A stretch of 64,000 nt of DNA from Betaproteobacteria bacterium (GTDB lineage Bacteria; Pseudomonadota; Gammaproteobacteria; Burkholderiales; Rhodocyclaceae), in NCBI GenBank assembly GCA_016194935.1, contig JACQAO010000032.1, positions 1 to 64,000 on the forward strand, written 5' to 3'. A program made the position numbers and the translations under genes. Shown here one piece after another: positions 24,779 through 32,982 of this stretch. Below the pieces are notes generated by a model, which was not told where the DNA came from, searched no databases, and worked only from the letters and a program-made list of their open reading frames with translations. Within the stretch, counting starts at the first letter, position 1. The number at the start of each line of letters is the position of its first letter.

Positions 24779-24994
24779 ATGACACGCCAGTTTGATGTGA
24801 TTGTTGAAAAGGATTCGGCAGGATACTTTGTTGCCTCGGTTCCAGTGCTTCCCGGCTGTCACACGCAGGCAAAATCGCTCGACGCTCTGATGGAGCGCAT
24901 CCGCGAAGCCATAGAACTGTGTCTTGAAGTTCGGGATGACTCCCTGGAACCGCTGGATTTTGTCGGAGTTCAACGCATTTCAATTGCGGCATGA
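24779..24994 (+). CDS. hicB: HicB-type antitoxin
   Basis: A 71-residue HicB N-terminal-type domain protein: FDVIVEKDSAGYFVASVPVLPGCHTQAKSLDAL is the partial RNase H-like fold of HicB antitoxins. No separate helix-turn-helix follows, so this is a short HicB. A strong Shine-Dalgarno sequence, GGAGG, precedes the ATG. The stop overlaps the hicA start by four bases. Confidence 0.92.
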   Translation: MTRQFDVIVEKDSAGYFVASVPVLPGCHTQAKSLDALMERIREAIELCLEVRDDSLEPLDFVGVQRISIAA

Positions 24995-25215
24995 CGACGG
25001 TTCCCAGCCTGACCGGCAAAAAACTGTTGTCGACCTTGAAGAAAGCTGGTTTCGAAATACTCCGCGTCAAAGGCAGTCACCATTTTATTCGCCACCCTGA
25101 CGGTCGTTCGACTGTAGTGCCAGTTCACACCGGCGAAACTATTGGGCCGGGACTGTTCGCCAAAATTCTTCGTGATTGTGATTTGAATCGCGAGCAGTTT
25201 CTAAAACTCTTATAG
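24991..25215 (+). CDS. hicA: HicA-type mRNA interferase toxin
   Basis: A 74-residue HicA toxin with the dsRNA-binding fold: GKKLLSTLKKAGFEILRVKGSHHFIRHPDG contains the catalytic His of the family (GSHH), followed by VVPVHTGETIGPGLFAKILRD. The order antitoxin-then-toxin is the reverse of the classical hicA-hicB arrangement but is common for short HicB partners. It ends nine bases before a relic of arnC. Confidence 0.93.
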   Translation: MTTVPSLTGKKLLSTLKKAGFEILRVKGSHHFIRHPDGRSTVVPVHTGETIGPGLFAKILRDCDLNREQFLKLL

Positions 25216-25223
25216 TATCCAAC

Positions 25224-25292
25224 ATGGTTACATCCACCGAACGCTCTATCGTCATCCCCGTGTACAACGAGGAATCAGGCATTGCTGCGTTG
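25224..25292 (+). pseudogene. relic of an arnC 5' end
   Basis: Bases 25237-25292 match the start of the intact arnC (25875-25930) at 51 of 56 positions. They encode the same SIVIPVYNEESG-AAL stretch after an ATG at 25224. The match then stops abruptly and the reading frame ends a few codons later. It is a diverged partial copy, not a working gene, and suggests that DNA entered at the arnC start. Confidence 0.85.
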
Positions 25293-25295
25293 CTG

Positions 25296-25337
25296 GGGAA
25301 TTCGAGCCCGCCCCTTTCTGTTCTTCTATGAATTCCC
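25296..25337. repeat. inverted repeat around the GNAT start codon
   Basis: GGGAATTC (25296-25303) and GAATTCCC (25330-25337) form a perfect 8-bp stem across 26 bases. The right arm includes the last base of the ATG at 25328, so the RNA stem could limit access to the start codon. Confidence 0.45.
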
Positions 25338-25831
25338 GGATATATCTTCGTCCCCCAGCGATTGCTGATCAGCGCGAGTTTTTGGCGGCGGTTCGCAGGA
25401 GCCGTTCGCTGCACCATCCGTGGACAACTGCACCATCCACTCCGAAGCAGTTTCACGTTCACCTTGATCACATGACGCCACCAGCGAACTGTGCCTTCCT
25501 CGTCTGCCTGCGCGATAGTGAAAGCATCGCTGGCGTAATCAACATCACGAACATCGTCCTGGGCCTGTTTCGCAGCGGCTATCTTGGTTACTACGCCTTC
25601 GCCGGGCATGAAGGACAGGGACTCATGCGTGAGGGGATGCAAGCCGTGGTTTGTCACGCCTTCAAGGTATTAAAACTGCATCGTCTTGAAGCCAACATTC
25701 AACCCGATAACCTGGCGTCCATTGCATTGGTCAAGTCTTGCGGATTCTCAAGAGAAGGCTATTCGCCGCGCTACCTGAAGATTGGCGGTCGCTGGCGTGA
25801 TCATGAGCGCTGGGCCATTCTTGCTTCGTAA
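25328..25831 (+). CDS. GNAT-family acetyltransferase (RimJ-like)
   Basis: A 167-residue acetyltransferase of the RimJ/RimL-like GNAT group: IYLRPPAIADQREFLAAV at the start, LGYYAFAGHEGQGLMREGMQAV as the acetyl-CoA loop, and HRLEANIQPDNLASIALVKSCGF at the C-terminal core. RimJ-type enzymes acetylate protein N-termini, but the substrate here is not known. It is wedged between the arnC relic and the intact arnC, so it may be cargo of the same insertion. Confidence 0.88.
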   Translation: MNSRIYLRPPAIADQREFLAAVRRSRSLHHPWTTAPSTPKQFHVHLDHMTPPANCAFLVCLRDSESIAGVINITNIVLGLFRSGYLGYYAFAGHEGQGLMREGMQAVVCHAFKVLKLHRLEANIQPDNLASIALVKSCGFSREGYSPRYLKIGGRWRDHERWAILAS

Positions 25832-25855
25832 TCGCCGTATGCAACCAAACCTGCC

Positions 25856-26803
25856 ATGAACTCTATGACCTCTCCCGAACTCTCTATCGTCATCCCCGTG
25901 TATAACGAGGAATCCGGCCTTGCCGCGTTGTTCGACCGGCTCTATCCGGCGCTTGATGCGCTCGGCGCTTCCTACGAAGTGATTTTCATCAACGACGGCA
26001 GCCGCGACCGTTCTGCGGCGATTCTGCGCGAACAGTTCCAGCAGCGTCCAGAGGTAACTCGCGTCATTTTATTCGCCGGGAACTTCGGTCAGCACATGGC
26101 GATCATGGCCGGCTTCGAGCAAAGTCGCGGCGAGATCGTCATAACGCTGGACGCCGATCTGCAAAATCCGCCGGAAGATATCGGCGCGCTGGCAGCGAAA
26201 ATGCGCGAGGGTCACGACTATGTCGGCAGCATCCGTCGCAACCGCCAGGATTCGGCTTTCCGGCGCTACGCCTCGCGCGCCATGAATGGACTGCGCGAGA
26301 AAATTACCCGCATCAAGATGACCGACCAGGGCTGCATGATGCGCGCCTACTCGCGCTCCATCGTCGATGCCATCAACAGTTGCCGGGAAGTCAGCACTTT
26401 CATTCCCGCGCTCGGCTACACTTTCGCGCAGCGTCCCACCGAGATCGAGATCGGCCACGAGGAGCGTCACTCGGGCGACTCCAAATATTCCCTGTACAGC
26501 CTCATCCGCCTCAATTTCGACCTGATGACCGGTTTCTCGCTGGTGCCGCTGCAATGGTTCTCCATGCTCGGCATGGGCATCTCGCTGCTTTCGGCGCTGT
26601 TCGTGGTGTTGCTGGCGGTACGCCGGATCATCGTCGGGCCGGAGGCGGAGGGACTGTTCACCCTGTTCGGCATTGCCTTCTTCCTGATCGGCCTGACCCT
26701 GTTCGGCGTCGGCCTGCTCGGCGAATATGTCGGACGCATCTACCAGCAGGTACGCCACCGACCGCGCTATCTGGTCGAGGCGATCCTTGAGCGCAAGGAA
26801 TGA
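25856..26803 (+). CDS. arnC: undecaprenyl-phosphate 4-deoxy-4-formamido-L-arabinose transferase ArnC
   Basis: ArnC (315 residues) moves formyl-aminoarabinose from UDP to undecaprenyl phosphate at the inner membrane. The GT2 domain has LSIVIPVYNEESGL, FINDGSRDRS and the DADLQNPPEDIG metal-binding motif. Two C-terminal membrane helices follow (about residues 235-255 and 268-290), with GEYVGRIYQQVRHRP at the end. Its stop overlaps the formyltransferase gene by four bases. In a complete locus arnB would directly precede it; here the accessory block intervenes. Confidence 0.95.
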   Translation: MNSMTSPELSIVIPVYNEESGLAALFDRLYPALDALGASYEVIFINDGSRDRSAAILREQFQQRPEVTRVILFAGNFGQHMAIMAGFEQSRGEIVITLDADLQNPPEDIGALAAKMREGHDYVGSIRRNRQDSAFRRYASRAMNGLREKITRIKMTDQGCMMRAYSRSIVDAINSCREVSTFIPALGYTFAQRPTEIEIGHEERHSGDSKYSLYSLIRLNFDLMTGFSLVPLQWFSMLGMGISLLSALFVVLLAVRRIIVGPEAEGLFTLFGIAFFLIGLTLFGVGLLGEYVGRIYQQVRHRPRYLVEAILERKE

Positions 26804-27759
26804 CCCGCGCCGTTGTTTTTGCCTACCACAATGTCGGCGTGCGCTGCCTGTCGGTACTGCTGGCGCAGGGCGTCGATGTGGCGCTGGTGGTCACGCATAG
26901 CGATAATCCAGATGAAGCCATCTGGTTCGACAGCGTTGCCGCACTCGCCGAACTGCATGGCATTCCCACCATCACGCCGGAAAATCCCAACGACCCGAAA
27001 ATCGTCGCGCGCATCGCGGCGCTGGCGCCGGACTTTATTTTTTCTTTCTACTATCGGCTGATGCTCAAGGCGCCGCTGCTGGCAGCCGCCGCGCGCGGCG
27101 CCTACAACCTGCACGGTTCGCTACTGCCCAAGTACCGGGGCCGGGTACCGGTCAACTGGGCGGTGCTGCACGGTGAACGCGAAACCGGCGCGACCCTGCA
27201 TCGTATGCTGGAGAAGCCGGATGCCGGCGAGATCGTGGCGCAGCAAGCCGTGCCGATCTTGCCCGACGACACCGCACACACTGTGTTCGGCAAGGTCACG
27301 CTGGCCGCAGAAATGGCCCTAGCCCGCGTGCTGCCTGCGCTGGTCGCCGGCACGGCCCCACACATCAAGCAAGACCTGACACAGGGCGCTTACTTCGGCG
27401 GACGCAAGCCGGGAGATGGCCGCATCGACTGGTCGCAACCGGCGCAGGCAATCCACAACCTGGTGCGCGCCGTCGCGCCGCCGTATCCCGGCGCTTTCTG
27501 CGATCTTTCGTCTGGACGCCTGCGCGTACTCGCCACCCTGCATCCAACGGGCGAGATGGGACATTGCGGCAGCCCGGCGCTGCTGGTGCGCAACGGGCAA
27601 CTGCTGGCTGAATGCGGCGACCGGCGGTTGCTGCGCCTGCTTGCGGTAGAATTCGCGGGTCAGCCAATAACAACAGCACAATGGCTGGCCAAATTCGGGT
27701 CGGCGCCTGTGCACCCGACTCCCAGCGAAACTTCCAATACATCACTTCTTCCAAAATGA
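26800..27759 (+). CDS. arnA: UDP-Ara4N formyltransferase (ArnA N-terminal half as a separate protein)
   Basis: A 319-residue formyltransferase using N10-formyl-tetrahydrofolate. In enterobacteria this domain is the N-terminal half of bifunctional ArnA. Visible features are [25 protein letters not shown], the catalytic [18 protein letters not shown] (Asn/His) and [12 protein letters not shown] with the active-site Asp. The C-terminal OB-like domain follows. It overlaps arnC upstream and the dehydrogenase half downstream (ATGA both sides), so the split halves are still translated together. Confidence 0.93.
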   Translation: MTRAVVFAYHNVGVRCLSVLLAQGVDVALVVTHSDNPDEAIWFDSVAALAELHGIPTITPENPNDPKIVARIAALAPDFIFSFYYRLMLKAPLLAAAARGAYNLHGSLLPKYRGRVPVNWAVLHGERETGATLHRMLEKPDAGEIVAQQAVPILPDDTAHTVFGKVTLAAEMALARVLPALVAGTAPHIKQDLTQGAYFGGRKPGDGRIDWSQPAQAIHNLVRAVAPPYPGAFCDLSSGRLRVLATLHPTGEMGHCGSPALLVRNGQLLAECGDRRLLRLLAVEFAGQPITTAQWLAKFGSAPVHPTPSETSNTSLLPK

Positions 27760-28799
27760 AAAAAGTCCTCATCCTCGGCGTCAATGGTTTCATCGGCCAC
27801 CACCTTTCCCAGCGCATCATGGACACCACCGACTGGGAAGTTTATGGCATGGACATGAACTCCGAGCGCGTCACCGATCTGATGAATAATCCTCGCTTTC
27901 ACTTCTTCGAAGGCGACATCATGATCAACAAGGAGTGGATCGAGTACCACGTCCGCAAGTGCGACGTGATCCTGCCGCTGGTCGCCATCGCCACGCCGGC
28001 CACTTACGTCAAGGAACCGCTGCGCGTCTTCGAGCTGGACTTCGAGGCCAACCTGCCCATCGTCCGCCAGGCGGTGAAATACAAGAAGCGCGTGGTCTTC
28101 CCTTCCACTTCCGAAGTGTATGGCATGTGCCAGGACGCCGAGTTCGACCCGGAAAATTCCAACCTGATCCTCGGCCCGATCAACAAGCCGCGCTGGATTT
28201 ACTCCTGCGCCAAGCAGATGATGGATCGCGTCATCGCCGCCTACGGCCAGCAGGAAGGCCTGGAATACACACTGTTCCGGCCCTTCAACTGGATCGGCCC
28301 CGGCCTCGATTCGATCTACACGCCGAAGGAAGGCAGCTCGCGCGTCATCACCCAGTTCCTCGGCCACATTGTGCGCGGCGAACCGATCAAGCTGGTCGAC
28401 GGCGGCGCGCAGAAACGTTCCTTTACCTATGTCTCGGACGGCATCGACGCGCTGATGAAAATCATCGCCAACCCGGGAGGCGTCGCCAGCGGCAAGATTT
28501 ACAACATCGGCAACCCCAAGAATAATTACTCCATCCGCGAACTGGCGACCCTGATGCTCGATCTGGCGAAGCAGTATCCGGAATATGCCGAAGGACTGGC
28601 CAAAGTGAAGGTCGTCGAGACCACTTCGGGCGAGTATTACGGCAAAGGCTACCAGGACACCCAGCACCGCGTGCCGAAGATCACCAACACCATGGCCGAT
28701 CTCGACTGGGCGCCCAAGATCGGTTTCGAGGAGGCGCTGCGCGGCATCTTCGAAGCCTACCGCAACGATGTCGCCGCCGCACGTCAGTTGATGGATTAG
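27756..28799 (+). CDS. arnA: UDP-glucuronate dehydrogenase/decarboxylase (ArnA C-terminal half as a separate protein)
   Basis: A 347-residue extended short-chain dehydrogenase that oxidatively decarboxylates UDP-glucuronate to the 4-keto-arabinose used by ArnB. The NAD motif is [12 protein letters not shown], the family block [24 protein letters not shown] is conserved, STSEVYG gives the catalytic Ser/Thr region, and [11 protein letters not shown] the Tyr-x3-Lys. [22 protein letters not shown] matches ArnA. ATG 27756 overlaps the formyltransferase stop; longer upstream frames are not family-like. Confidence 0.95.
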   Translation: MKKVLILGVNGFIGHHLSQRIMDTTDWEVYGMDMNSERVTDLMNNPRFHFFEGDIMINKEWIEYHVRKCDVILPLVAIATPATYVKEPLRVFELDFEANLPIVRQAVKYKKRVVFPSTSEVYGMCQDAEFDPENSNLILGPINKPRWIYSCAKQMMDRVIAAYGQQEGLEYTLFRPFNWIGPGLDSIYTPKEGSSRVITQFLGHIVRGEPIKLVDGGAQKRSFTYVSDGIDALMKIIANPGGVASGKIYNIGNPKNNYSIRELATLMLDLAKQYPEYAEGLAKVKVVETTSGEYYGKGYQDTQHRVPKITNTMADLDWAPKIGFEEALRGIFEAYRNDVAAARQLMD

Positions 28800-28803
28800 G
28801 AGC

Positions 28804-29745
28804 GTGGCGAAGCTCGCTCTCAAGATCGACATCGATACTTATCGCGGAACGCTGCAAGGCGTGCCGCGATTGCTGGAAGTTTTGCGCCGCTTCGATGCGC
28901 AGGCCACGTTCCTGTTCTCGCTCGGCCCGGACCATACCGGGCGCGCCCTCAAGCGCGCATTACGCCCTGGTTTCGTGAAAAAGGTTTCGCGTACTTCGGT
29001 GGTCTCGCACTACGGCTTGAAGACGTTGCTCTATGGGACGCTGCTGCCAGGGCCGGACATCGGCAAAAACTGCGCCGACATCCTGCGCGGCGTGCGCGAC
29101 TCGGGGCACGAGGTCGGCATCCACTGCTGGGATCACGTCAAATGGCAGGACGGCGTCGAGCACGCCGACATGGCGTGGACCGAAAGTGAAATGGGCCGCG
29201 CCTGCGCCCGCTATCAGGAAATTTTCGGCACTGCGCCGCAAACCCACGGCGCCGCCGGCTGGCAGATGAATCCCCATGCGCTACGCCTGACCCAGCGGTT
29301 GGGCTTCGCTTACGCTTCCGACACGCGCGGCAGCCACCCCTTCATGCCGATCTGCAACGGCGAGTTGATCCTTTGCCCACAACTGCCGACGACCTTGCCG
29401 ACGCTCGACGAATTGATCGGCATGAATGGCGTCACCGCCGACAACGTCCATGAGCATCTGCTCACACTCACGCAGGCGACGCCCGCTCACCCGGACTTCA
29501 AGGGCCACATCTACACCCTGCATGCCGAACTGGAAGGCATGAAGCTGCTGCCGGTCTTCGAACGCCTGCTGGCCGGCTGGTGCGAACAAGGCTATGCGTT
29601 CACCCCGACGCAAGCCATTTTTAACGCACTCGATCCGGCCAAGCTGCCGCGCCACGAAGTGATTCGCGGCGAATTGCCGGGCCGCTCCGGCACCTTGATG
29701 TTGCAAGGGGAAAAATTTCTCTCCTCCTGGAAACTCGCTGCCTGA
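28804..29745 (+). CDS. arnD: 4-deoxy-4-formamido-L-arabinose-phosphoundecaprenol deformylase ArnD
   Basis: ArnD (313 residues) removes the formyl group from undecaprenyl-linked formyl-aminoarabinose, making the ArnT donor. It belongs to the NodB polysaccharide deacetylase family: LKIDIDTYRGTLQGVP near the start, FDAQATFLFSLGPDH, HEVGIHCWDHVKWQD with metal-binding His residues, and QTHGAAGWQMNP. The start is GTG, 4 bp after the arnA dehydrogenase stop. It is the last arn gene of the right part. A ugd gene for UDP-glucuronate supply is not in the window. Confidence 0.94.
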   Translation: MAKLALKIDIDTYRGTLQGVPRLLEVLRRFDAQATFLFSLGPDHTGRALKRALRPGFVKKVSRTSVVSHYGLKTLLYGTLLPGPDIGKNCADILRGVRDSGHEVGIHCWDHVKWQDGVEHADMAWTESEMGRACARYQEIFGTAPQTHGAAGWQMNPHALRLTQRLGFAYASDTRGSHPFMPICNGELILCPQLPTTLPTLDELIGMNGVTADNVHEHLLTLTQATPAHPDFKGHIYTLHAELEGMKLLPVFERLLAGWCEQGYAFTPTQAIFNALDPAKLPRHEVIRGELPGRSGTLMLQGEKFLSSWKLAA

Positions 29746-29767
29746 TGAAAATAGGAGTTCAAGGAAA

Positions 29768-30226
29768 ATGATGATCGACCAAGCTGTTCCGGATTTTTCC
29801 CTGCCTGCCACCGGCGGAAAAACTTTTCAGCTTTCCGCCGAGCGTGGCCGGATGCTGGTGCTCTACTTCTACCCGAAAGACAACACTCCCGGCTGCACCA
29901 CCGAAGCCGGCCAGTTCCGTGATCTGCACGGCGAGTTCGGCAAACTCGGCTGCAATGTCTATGGCATTTCGCGCGACAACATCAGGTCGCACGAAACCTT
30001 CAAGGCCAATCTGGAACTGCCTTTCGATCTGCTGGTCGATGCCGAGGAAATTGCCTGTACTTTGTTCGACGTCATCAAGCTGAAGAATATGTATGGTAAA
30101 CAGGTACGGAGCATAGATCGCAGCAGTTTTCTGATCGATGCTAATGGCATCCTGCGGCGCGAGTGGCGCACCGTCAAAGCAGATGGGCATGCCACAGAAG
30201 TTCTCGCCGCCGCACAATCACTTTAA
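29768..30226 (+). CDS. bcp: peroxiredoxin of the BCP/PrxQ type
   Basis: A 152-residue thiol peroxidase reducing hydrogen and alkyl peroxides in the cytoplasm. The peroxidatic cysteine is in YPKDNTPGCTTEAGQF, the BCP/PrxQ signature. The classical second Cys five residues later is replaced (CTTEAG), so resolution may use the later Cys61 (KLGCNVYG) or an external thiol. The C-terminal SSFLIDANGILRREWR is typical. It is 22 bp after arnD and 17 bp before phoH. Confidence 0.94.
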   Translation: MMIDQAVPDFSLPATGGKTFQLSAERGRMLVLYFYPKDNTPGCTTEAGQFRDLHGEFGKLGCNVYGISRDNIRSHETFKANLELPFDLLVDAEEIACTLFDVIKLKNMYGKQVRSIDRSSFLIDANGILRREWRTVKADGHATEVLAAAQSL

Positions 30227-30243
30227 TTTTTTCCGGACCCCTG

Positions 30244-31686
30244 ATGAACGCCAAGCACAGCGCCTCAAGTAAAGCCCACAAACCTGCCAAACAAACCAAG
30301 CTGTTTGTGCTCGACACCAATGTGCTGATGCACGACCCGACCAGCCTGTTCCGCTTTGAGGAACACGACATCTACGTGCCGATGATGACGCTGGAGGAAC
30401 TCGACGCCAACAAGAAAGGCATGACCGAAGTGGCGCGCAACACCCGCCAGGCCAGCCGCCTGCTGGATGATGTTGTGTCGGCCTGCGAGGACGACATCAA
30501 GGATGGCATTCCGCTCCAGCAGGCTTCGCGCGAGCTGGCCAGCGGTCGCCTGTTCCTGCAAACCGAGGCGATCAACGGCATCATTCCGCCGTCGCTGCCG
30601 ACCGCCAAGGCCGACAACCAGATCATCGCGGTGGTGATGCACCTGTGCGAAAAATTTCCCAAGCGCCCGGTGATCCTGGTGTCGAAAGACATCAACATGC
30701 GTATCAAGGCCCGTGCGCTGGGCCTGGCGGCGCAGGACTACTTCAACGACAAGGTGCTGGAGGATACCGACCTCCTCTACACCGGCGCCCGCGAACTGGC
30801 CGGCGATTTCTGGGACAAACACGCCAAGGGGCTGGAGTCGTGGAAGCAGGAGTCGCGCACCCTGTACCGCATCAAAGGCCCGCTCTGCCCGGAACTGCTG
30901 CTCAACGAATTTGTCTGGCAGGAAGGCGCGCAACCGCTCTACGCCCTGGTGCGCGAAGCCGGCGGCAAGAGCGCGGTGCTGGAAACCCTGACCGACTACA
31001 CCCACCAGAAAAACGCCGTATGGGGCGTCACGGCGCGCAACCGCGAACAGAATTTCGCGCTTAACCTGCTGATGAATCCCGACATCGACTTCGTCACCCT
31101 GCTGGGTCAGGCCGGCACCGGCAAGACCTTGCTGACGCTGGCCGCCAGCCTCACCCAGGTGCTCGAAAGCAAACGCTATTCGGAGATCATCATCACCCGC
31201 GTCACCGTGCCGGTGGGCGAAGACATCGGCTTCCTGCCCGGCACCGAAGAAGAAAAAATGACGCCGTGGATGGGCGCGCTCGACGATAACCTCGACGTAC
31301 TCAACCGTCCCGCCGACGATGCCGCTACCGGCGGCGTCGGCGACTGGGGCCGCGCCGCAACCATGGACCTGATCCGCAGCCGCATCAAGATCAAATCGCT
31401 CAACTTCATGCGTGGCCGCACCTTCATCAACAAATTCCTCATCATCGACGAAGCGCAGAACCTCACGCCGAAACAGATGAAGACCCTCATCACCCGCGCC
31501 GGCCCCGGCACCAAGGTGGTGTGCATGGGCAACATCGCGCAGATCGACACGCCCTACCTGACCGAGGGCAGTTCGGGACTCACCTATGTGGTGGATCGCT
31601 TCAAGGGCTGGGCGCATTCCGGCCACATCACGCTGCAACGCGGGGAGCGTTCGCGGCTGGCGGATCACGCCGGCGAAGTGCTGTAG
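30244..31686 (+). CDS. PIN-PhoH fusion protein (PhoH2 type)
   Basis: A 480-residue protein with an N-terminal PIN RNase domain (LFVLDTNVLMHDPTSLFRF, acidic sites in LVSKDINMRIKARALG) and a C-terminal PhoH ATPase (GQAGTGKTLLTLAA Walker A, FLIIDEAQNLTPKQMK Walker B). PhoH2 proteins act as RNA helicase-RNases that unwind and cut RNA. ATG 30244 gives the usual N-terminus. The last codons, GERSRLADHAGEVL, and the hairpin after them are duplicated in diverged form at 32503-32577. Confidence 0.93.
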   Translation: MNAKHSASSKAHKPAKQTKLFVLDTNVLMHDPTSLFRFEEHDIYVPMMTLEELDANKKGMTEVARNTRQASRLLDDVVSACEDDIKDGIPLQQASRELASGRLFLQTEAINGIIPPSLPTAKADNQIIAVVMHLCEKFPKRPVILVSKDINMRIKARALGLAAQDYFNDKVLEDTDLLYTGARELAGDFWDKHAKGLESWKQESRTLYRIKGPLCPELLLNEFVWQEGAQPLYALVREAGGKSAVLETLTDYTHQKNAVWGVTARNREQNFALNLLMNPDIDFVTLLGQAGTGKTLLTLAASLTQVLESKRYSEIIITRVTVPVGEDIGFLPGTEEEKMTPWMGALDDNLDVLNRPADDAATGGVGDWGRAATMDLIRSRIKIKSLNFMRGRTFINKFLIIDEAQNLTPKQMKTLITRAGPGTKVVCMGNIAQIDTPYLTEGSSGLTYVVDRFKGWAHSGHITLQRGERSRLADHAGEVL

Positions 31687-31719
31687 TACCTGTGGTCGAT
31701 TGCCGGGTCTTCTCCCGGC
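31645..31719 (+). repeat. phoH 3' end repeat, copy A (in the gene)
   Basis: The final 14 codons of phoH and 33 bases beyond it, with hairpin GCCGGG-TCTTCT-CCCGGC (31702-31719). It matches copy B at 62 of 75 positions: 38 of 42 inside the coding part and 24 of 33 after the stop. Confidence 0.8.
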
Positions 31720-31758
31720 GGACCAGGTACTTTCTGGTCGCGCGAATTGCCCAGGCGC

Positions 31759-31786
31759 TTGCCGGATATACCTGTTCATGTATAAT
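31759..31786 (+). promoter_or_regulatory. promoter of the HigBA-like module
   Basis: TTGCCG, a 16-bp spacer and a perfect TATAAT (31781-31786). The ATG of the toxin gene begins only five bases after the -10 box, which would put the transcription start on or next to the start codon and give a leaderless mRNA. Confidence 0.65.
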
Positions 31787-31791
31787 AAAAC

Positions 31792-32163
31792 ATGCCCGAC
31801 AAGCCGCTCGAATGGATAGGCAGCAGCCACAAAGACCTGATGGCATTGCCTGTCGACGTAAGGCGATTATTTGGCTACGCACTTTCTCTCGCTCAAGCCG
31901 GCGATCAACACGATGCGGCGAAGGTGCTCAAGGGCTTTGGCAGCGCCGGGGTGCTTGAGGTTGTTGAAGACGATGCCGGCGGCACCTATCGCGCCGTGTA
32001 TACCGTGAAGTTCAAAGAAGCTGTATTTGTCCTTCATTGCTTCCAGAAAAAGAGCAAGAGCGGAATCGCGACGCCGAAAGAGGTTATAGCCATCATTCGC
32101 GCCAGGTTGAAAGTGGCTGAGACGCTTGCAAAGGAGCTACGAAATGAAAAAACGACTCGTTGA
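31792..32163 (+). CDS. phage Gp49/HigB-type toxin
   Basis: A 123-residue toxin of the RelE/ParE superfamily, phage-derived Gp49-like branch (COG4679 type). The core LKGFGSAGVLEVVEDDAGGTYRAVYTVKF, then AVFVLHCFQKKSKSGIATPKEVIAIIRARLK, is the standard pattern with the conserved Lys-Lys-Ser motif. Toxin precedes antitoxin, as in HigBA. ATG 31792 is the only good start. The module sits between two copies of the phoH 3' end. Confidence 0.92.
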   Translation: MPDKPLEWIGSSHKDLMALPVDVRRLFGYALSLAQAGDQHDAAKVLKGFGSAGVLEVVEDDAGGTYRAVYTVKFKEAVFVLHCFQKKSKSGIATPKEVIAIIRARLKVAETLAKELRNEKTTR

Positions 32164-32479
32164 CGGTGTTGAGGTGCAACGTAGTTCCGGCAATGCCTTT
32201 GCCGATTTAGGCCTGCCAGATGCCGACAAGCTCAAGATCAAGTCCGGACTAGTGATAGAGATCAGGAAGGCCATGCGCAGACTCGGGCTTACCCAGCAAG
32301 AAGCGGCAAAGCGCATGGGAATCACGCAACCCAAGGTGTCCGACATGATGCGCGGAGATTTCTCCAATCTGTCCGAGCGCAAATTGATGGATTGCCTGAA
32401 TCGTCTTGGCTACGACATCGAAATCAAGGTGAAGCCGGCGACCCATCCGATTGGCCATTTGCTGTTAGCCATCGCGTAA
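32144..32479 (+). CDS. XRE-type (HTH_37) antitoxin
   Basis: A 111-residue antitoxin. The stretch NAFADLGLPDADKLKIKSGL is typical of the antitoxin partners of Gp49-like toxins. The helix-turn-helix is LGLTQQEAAKRMGITQPKVSDMM, followed by LSERKLMDCLNRLGYDIEI. It overlaps the toxin gene by 20 bases; ATG 32144 follows AAGGAG at suitable distance. It should neutralise the toxin and repress the promoter at 31759-31786. Confidence 0.93.
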   Translation: MKKRLVDGVEVQRSSGNAFADLGLPDADKLKIKSGLVIEIRKAMRRLGLTQQEAAKRMGITQPKVSDMMRGDFSNLSERKLMDCLNRLGYDIEIKVKPATHPIGHLLLAIA

Positions 32480-32502
32480 CGCTCTGGATGCAGAAGAGCG
32501 AC

Positions 32503-32577
32503 GAACGCTCGCGGCTGGCGGATCTCGCCGGCGAGGTGCTGTAGTTCCTGATCTCGATTGCCGGGCTTCGCCCCGGC
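32503..32577 (+). repeat. phoH 3' end repeat, copy B (relic)
   Basis: Encodes ERSRLADLAGEVL and a stop in the same frame order as the end of phoH, then a hairpin, ATTGCCGGG / CCCGGCAAT, at 32557-32580. There is no gene body upstream: the sequence directly before it is the end of the antitoxin gene. It marks the right border of the inserted TA module. Confidence 0.8.
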
Positions 32578-32654
32578 AATCCCCACACAACGTATCCTGA
32601 TGATTCAATCCCCGCCCGCCTAGGCAAAGTTCGCAAACCTGGTGTGTTCGCCGA

Positions 32655-32978
32655 TTATGCCGCTTCGATAGTATGCACATCGAAGGCCAGCTTGAGCCAA
32701 TGACGCACGGCGCCGAAAATCGCAGCGAGGTTGTCCATGCTCGGATTTCCCCGTGCCGACAGCATACGATGCAGGCTCTTGCTCGGTTTCTCCGTGATCT
32801 CTGCAAGTTGTTCGAATCCGATGGTGGCGTTAACCAGATCGCGGAGTATGAGCCGTGCAGTTTCCGGCTCACCGCTCAAAAACAGTGTTGCTGCCTCATC
32901 GAGAAGCGCCTTGGCGAACCGAGGGTCGCGCTCAACGCGCTCAATGACGGTTTGCTTGAAGTTGCGAGTCAATGCCAT
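32655..32978 (-). CDS. HigA-like helix-turn-helix antitoxin
   Basis: A 107-residue antitoxin of the addiction module antidote group. It starts MALTRNFKQTVIERVERDPRFAKALLDEA, then has a degenerate helix-turn-helix, FEQLAEITEKPSKSLHRMLS, and ARGNPSMDNLAAIFGAVRHWL. It is the second gene of a toxin-antitoxin pair on the minus strand, four bases after the toxin gene. It is unrelated in sequence to the neighbouring antitoxin at 32144 and so belongs to a separate acquisition. Confidence 0.9.
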   Translation of the reverse strand: MALTRNFKQTVIERVERDPRFAKALLDEAATLFLSGEPETARLILRDLVNATIGFEQLAEITEKPSKSLHRMLSARGNPSMDNLAAIFGAVRHWLKLAFDVHTIEAA

Positions 32979-32982
32979 ATGC

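Noticed and set aside
17756-25855. A mobile element with its own integrase or transposase
   Set aside because: I looked for integrase, transposase and recombinase motifs on both strands and saw none; only relic junctions remain.
27660-28832. A 390-residue minus-strand open frame
   Set aside because: It is antisense to the ArnA dehydrogenase half, which carries all catalytic motifs.
30265-31830. A 521-residue minus-strand open frame
   Set aside because: It is antisense to the PIN-PhoH gene, with no domain or ribosome-binding site.
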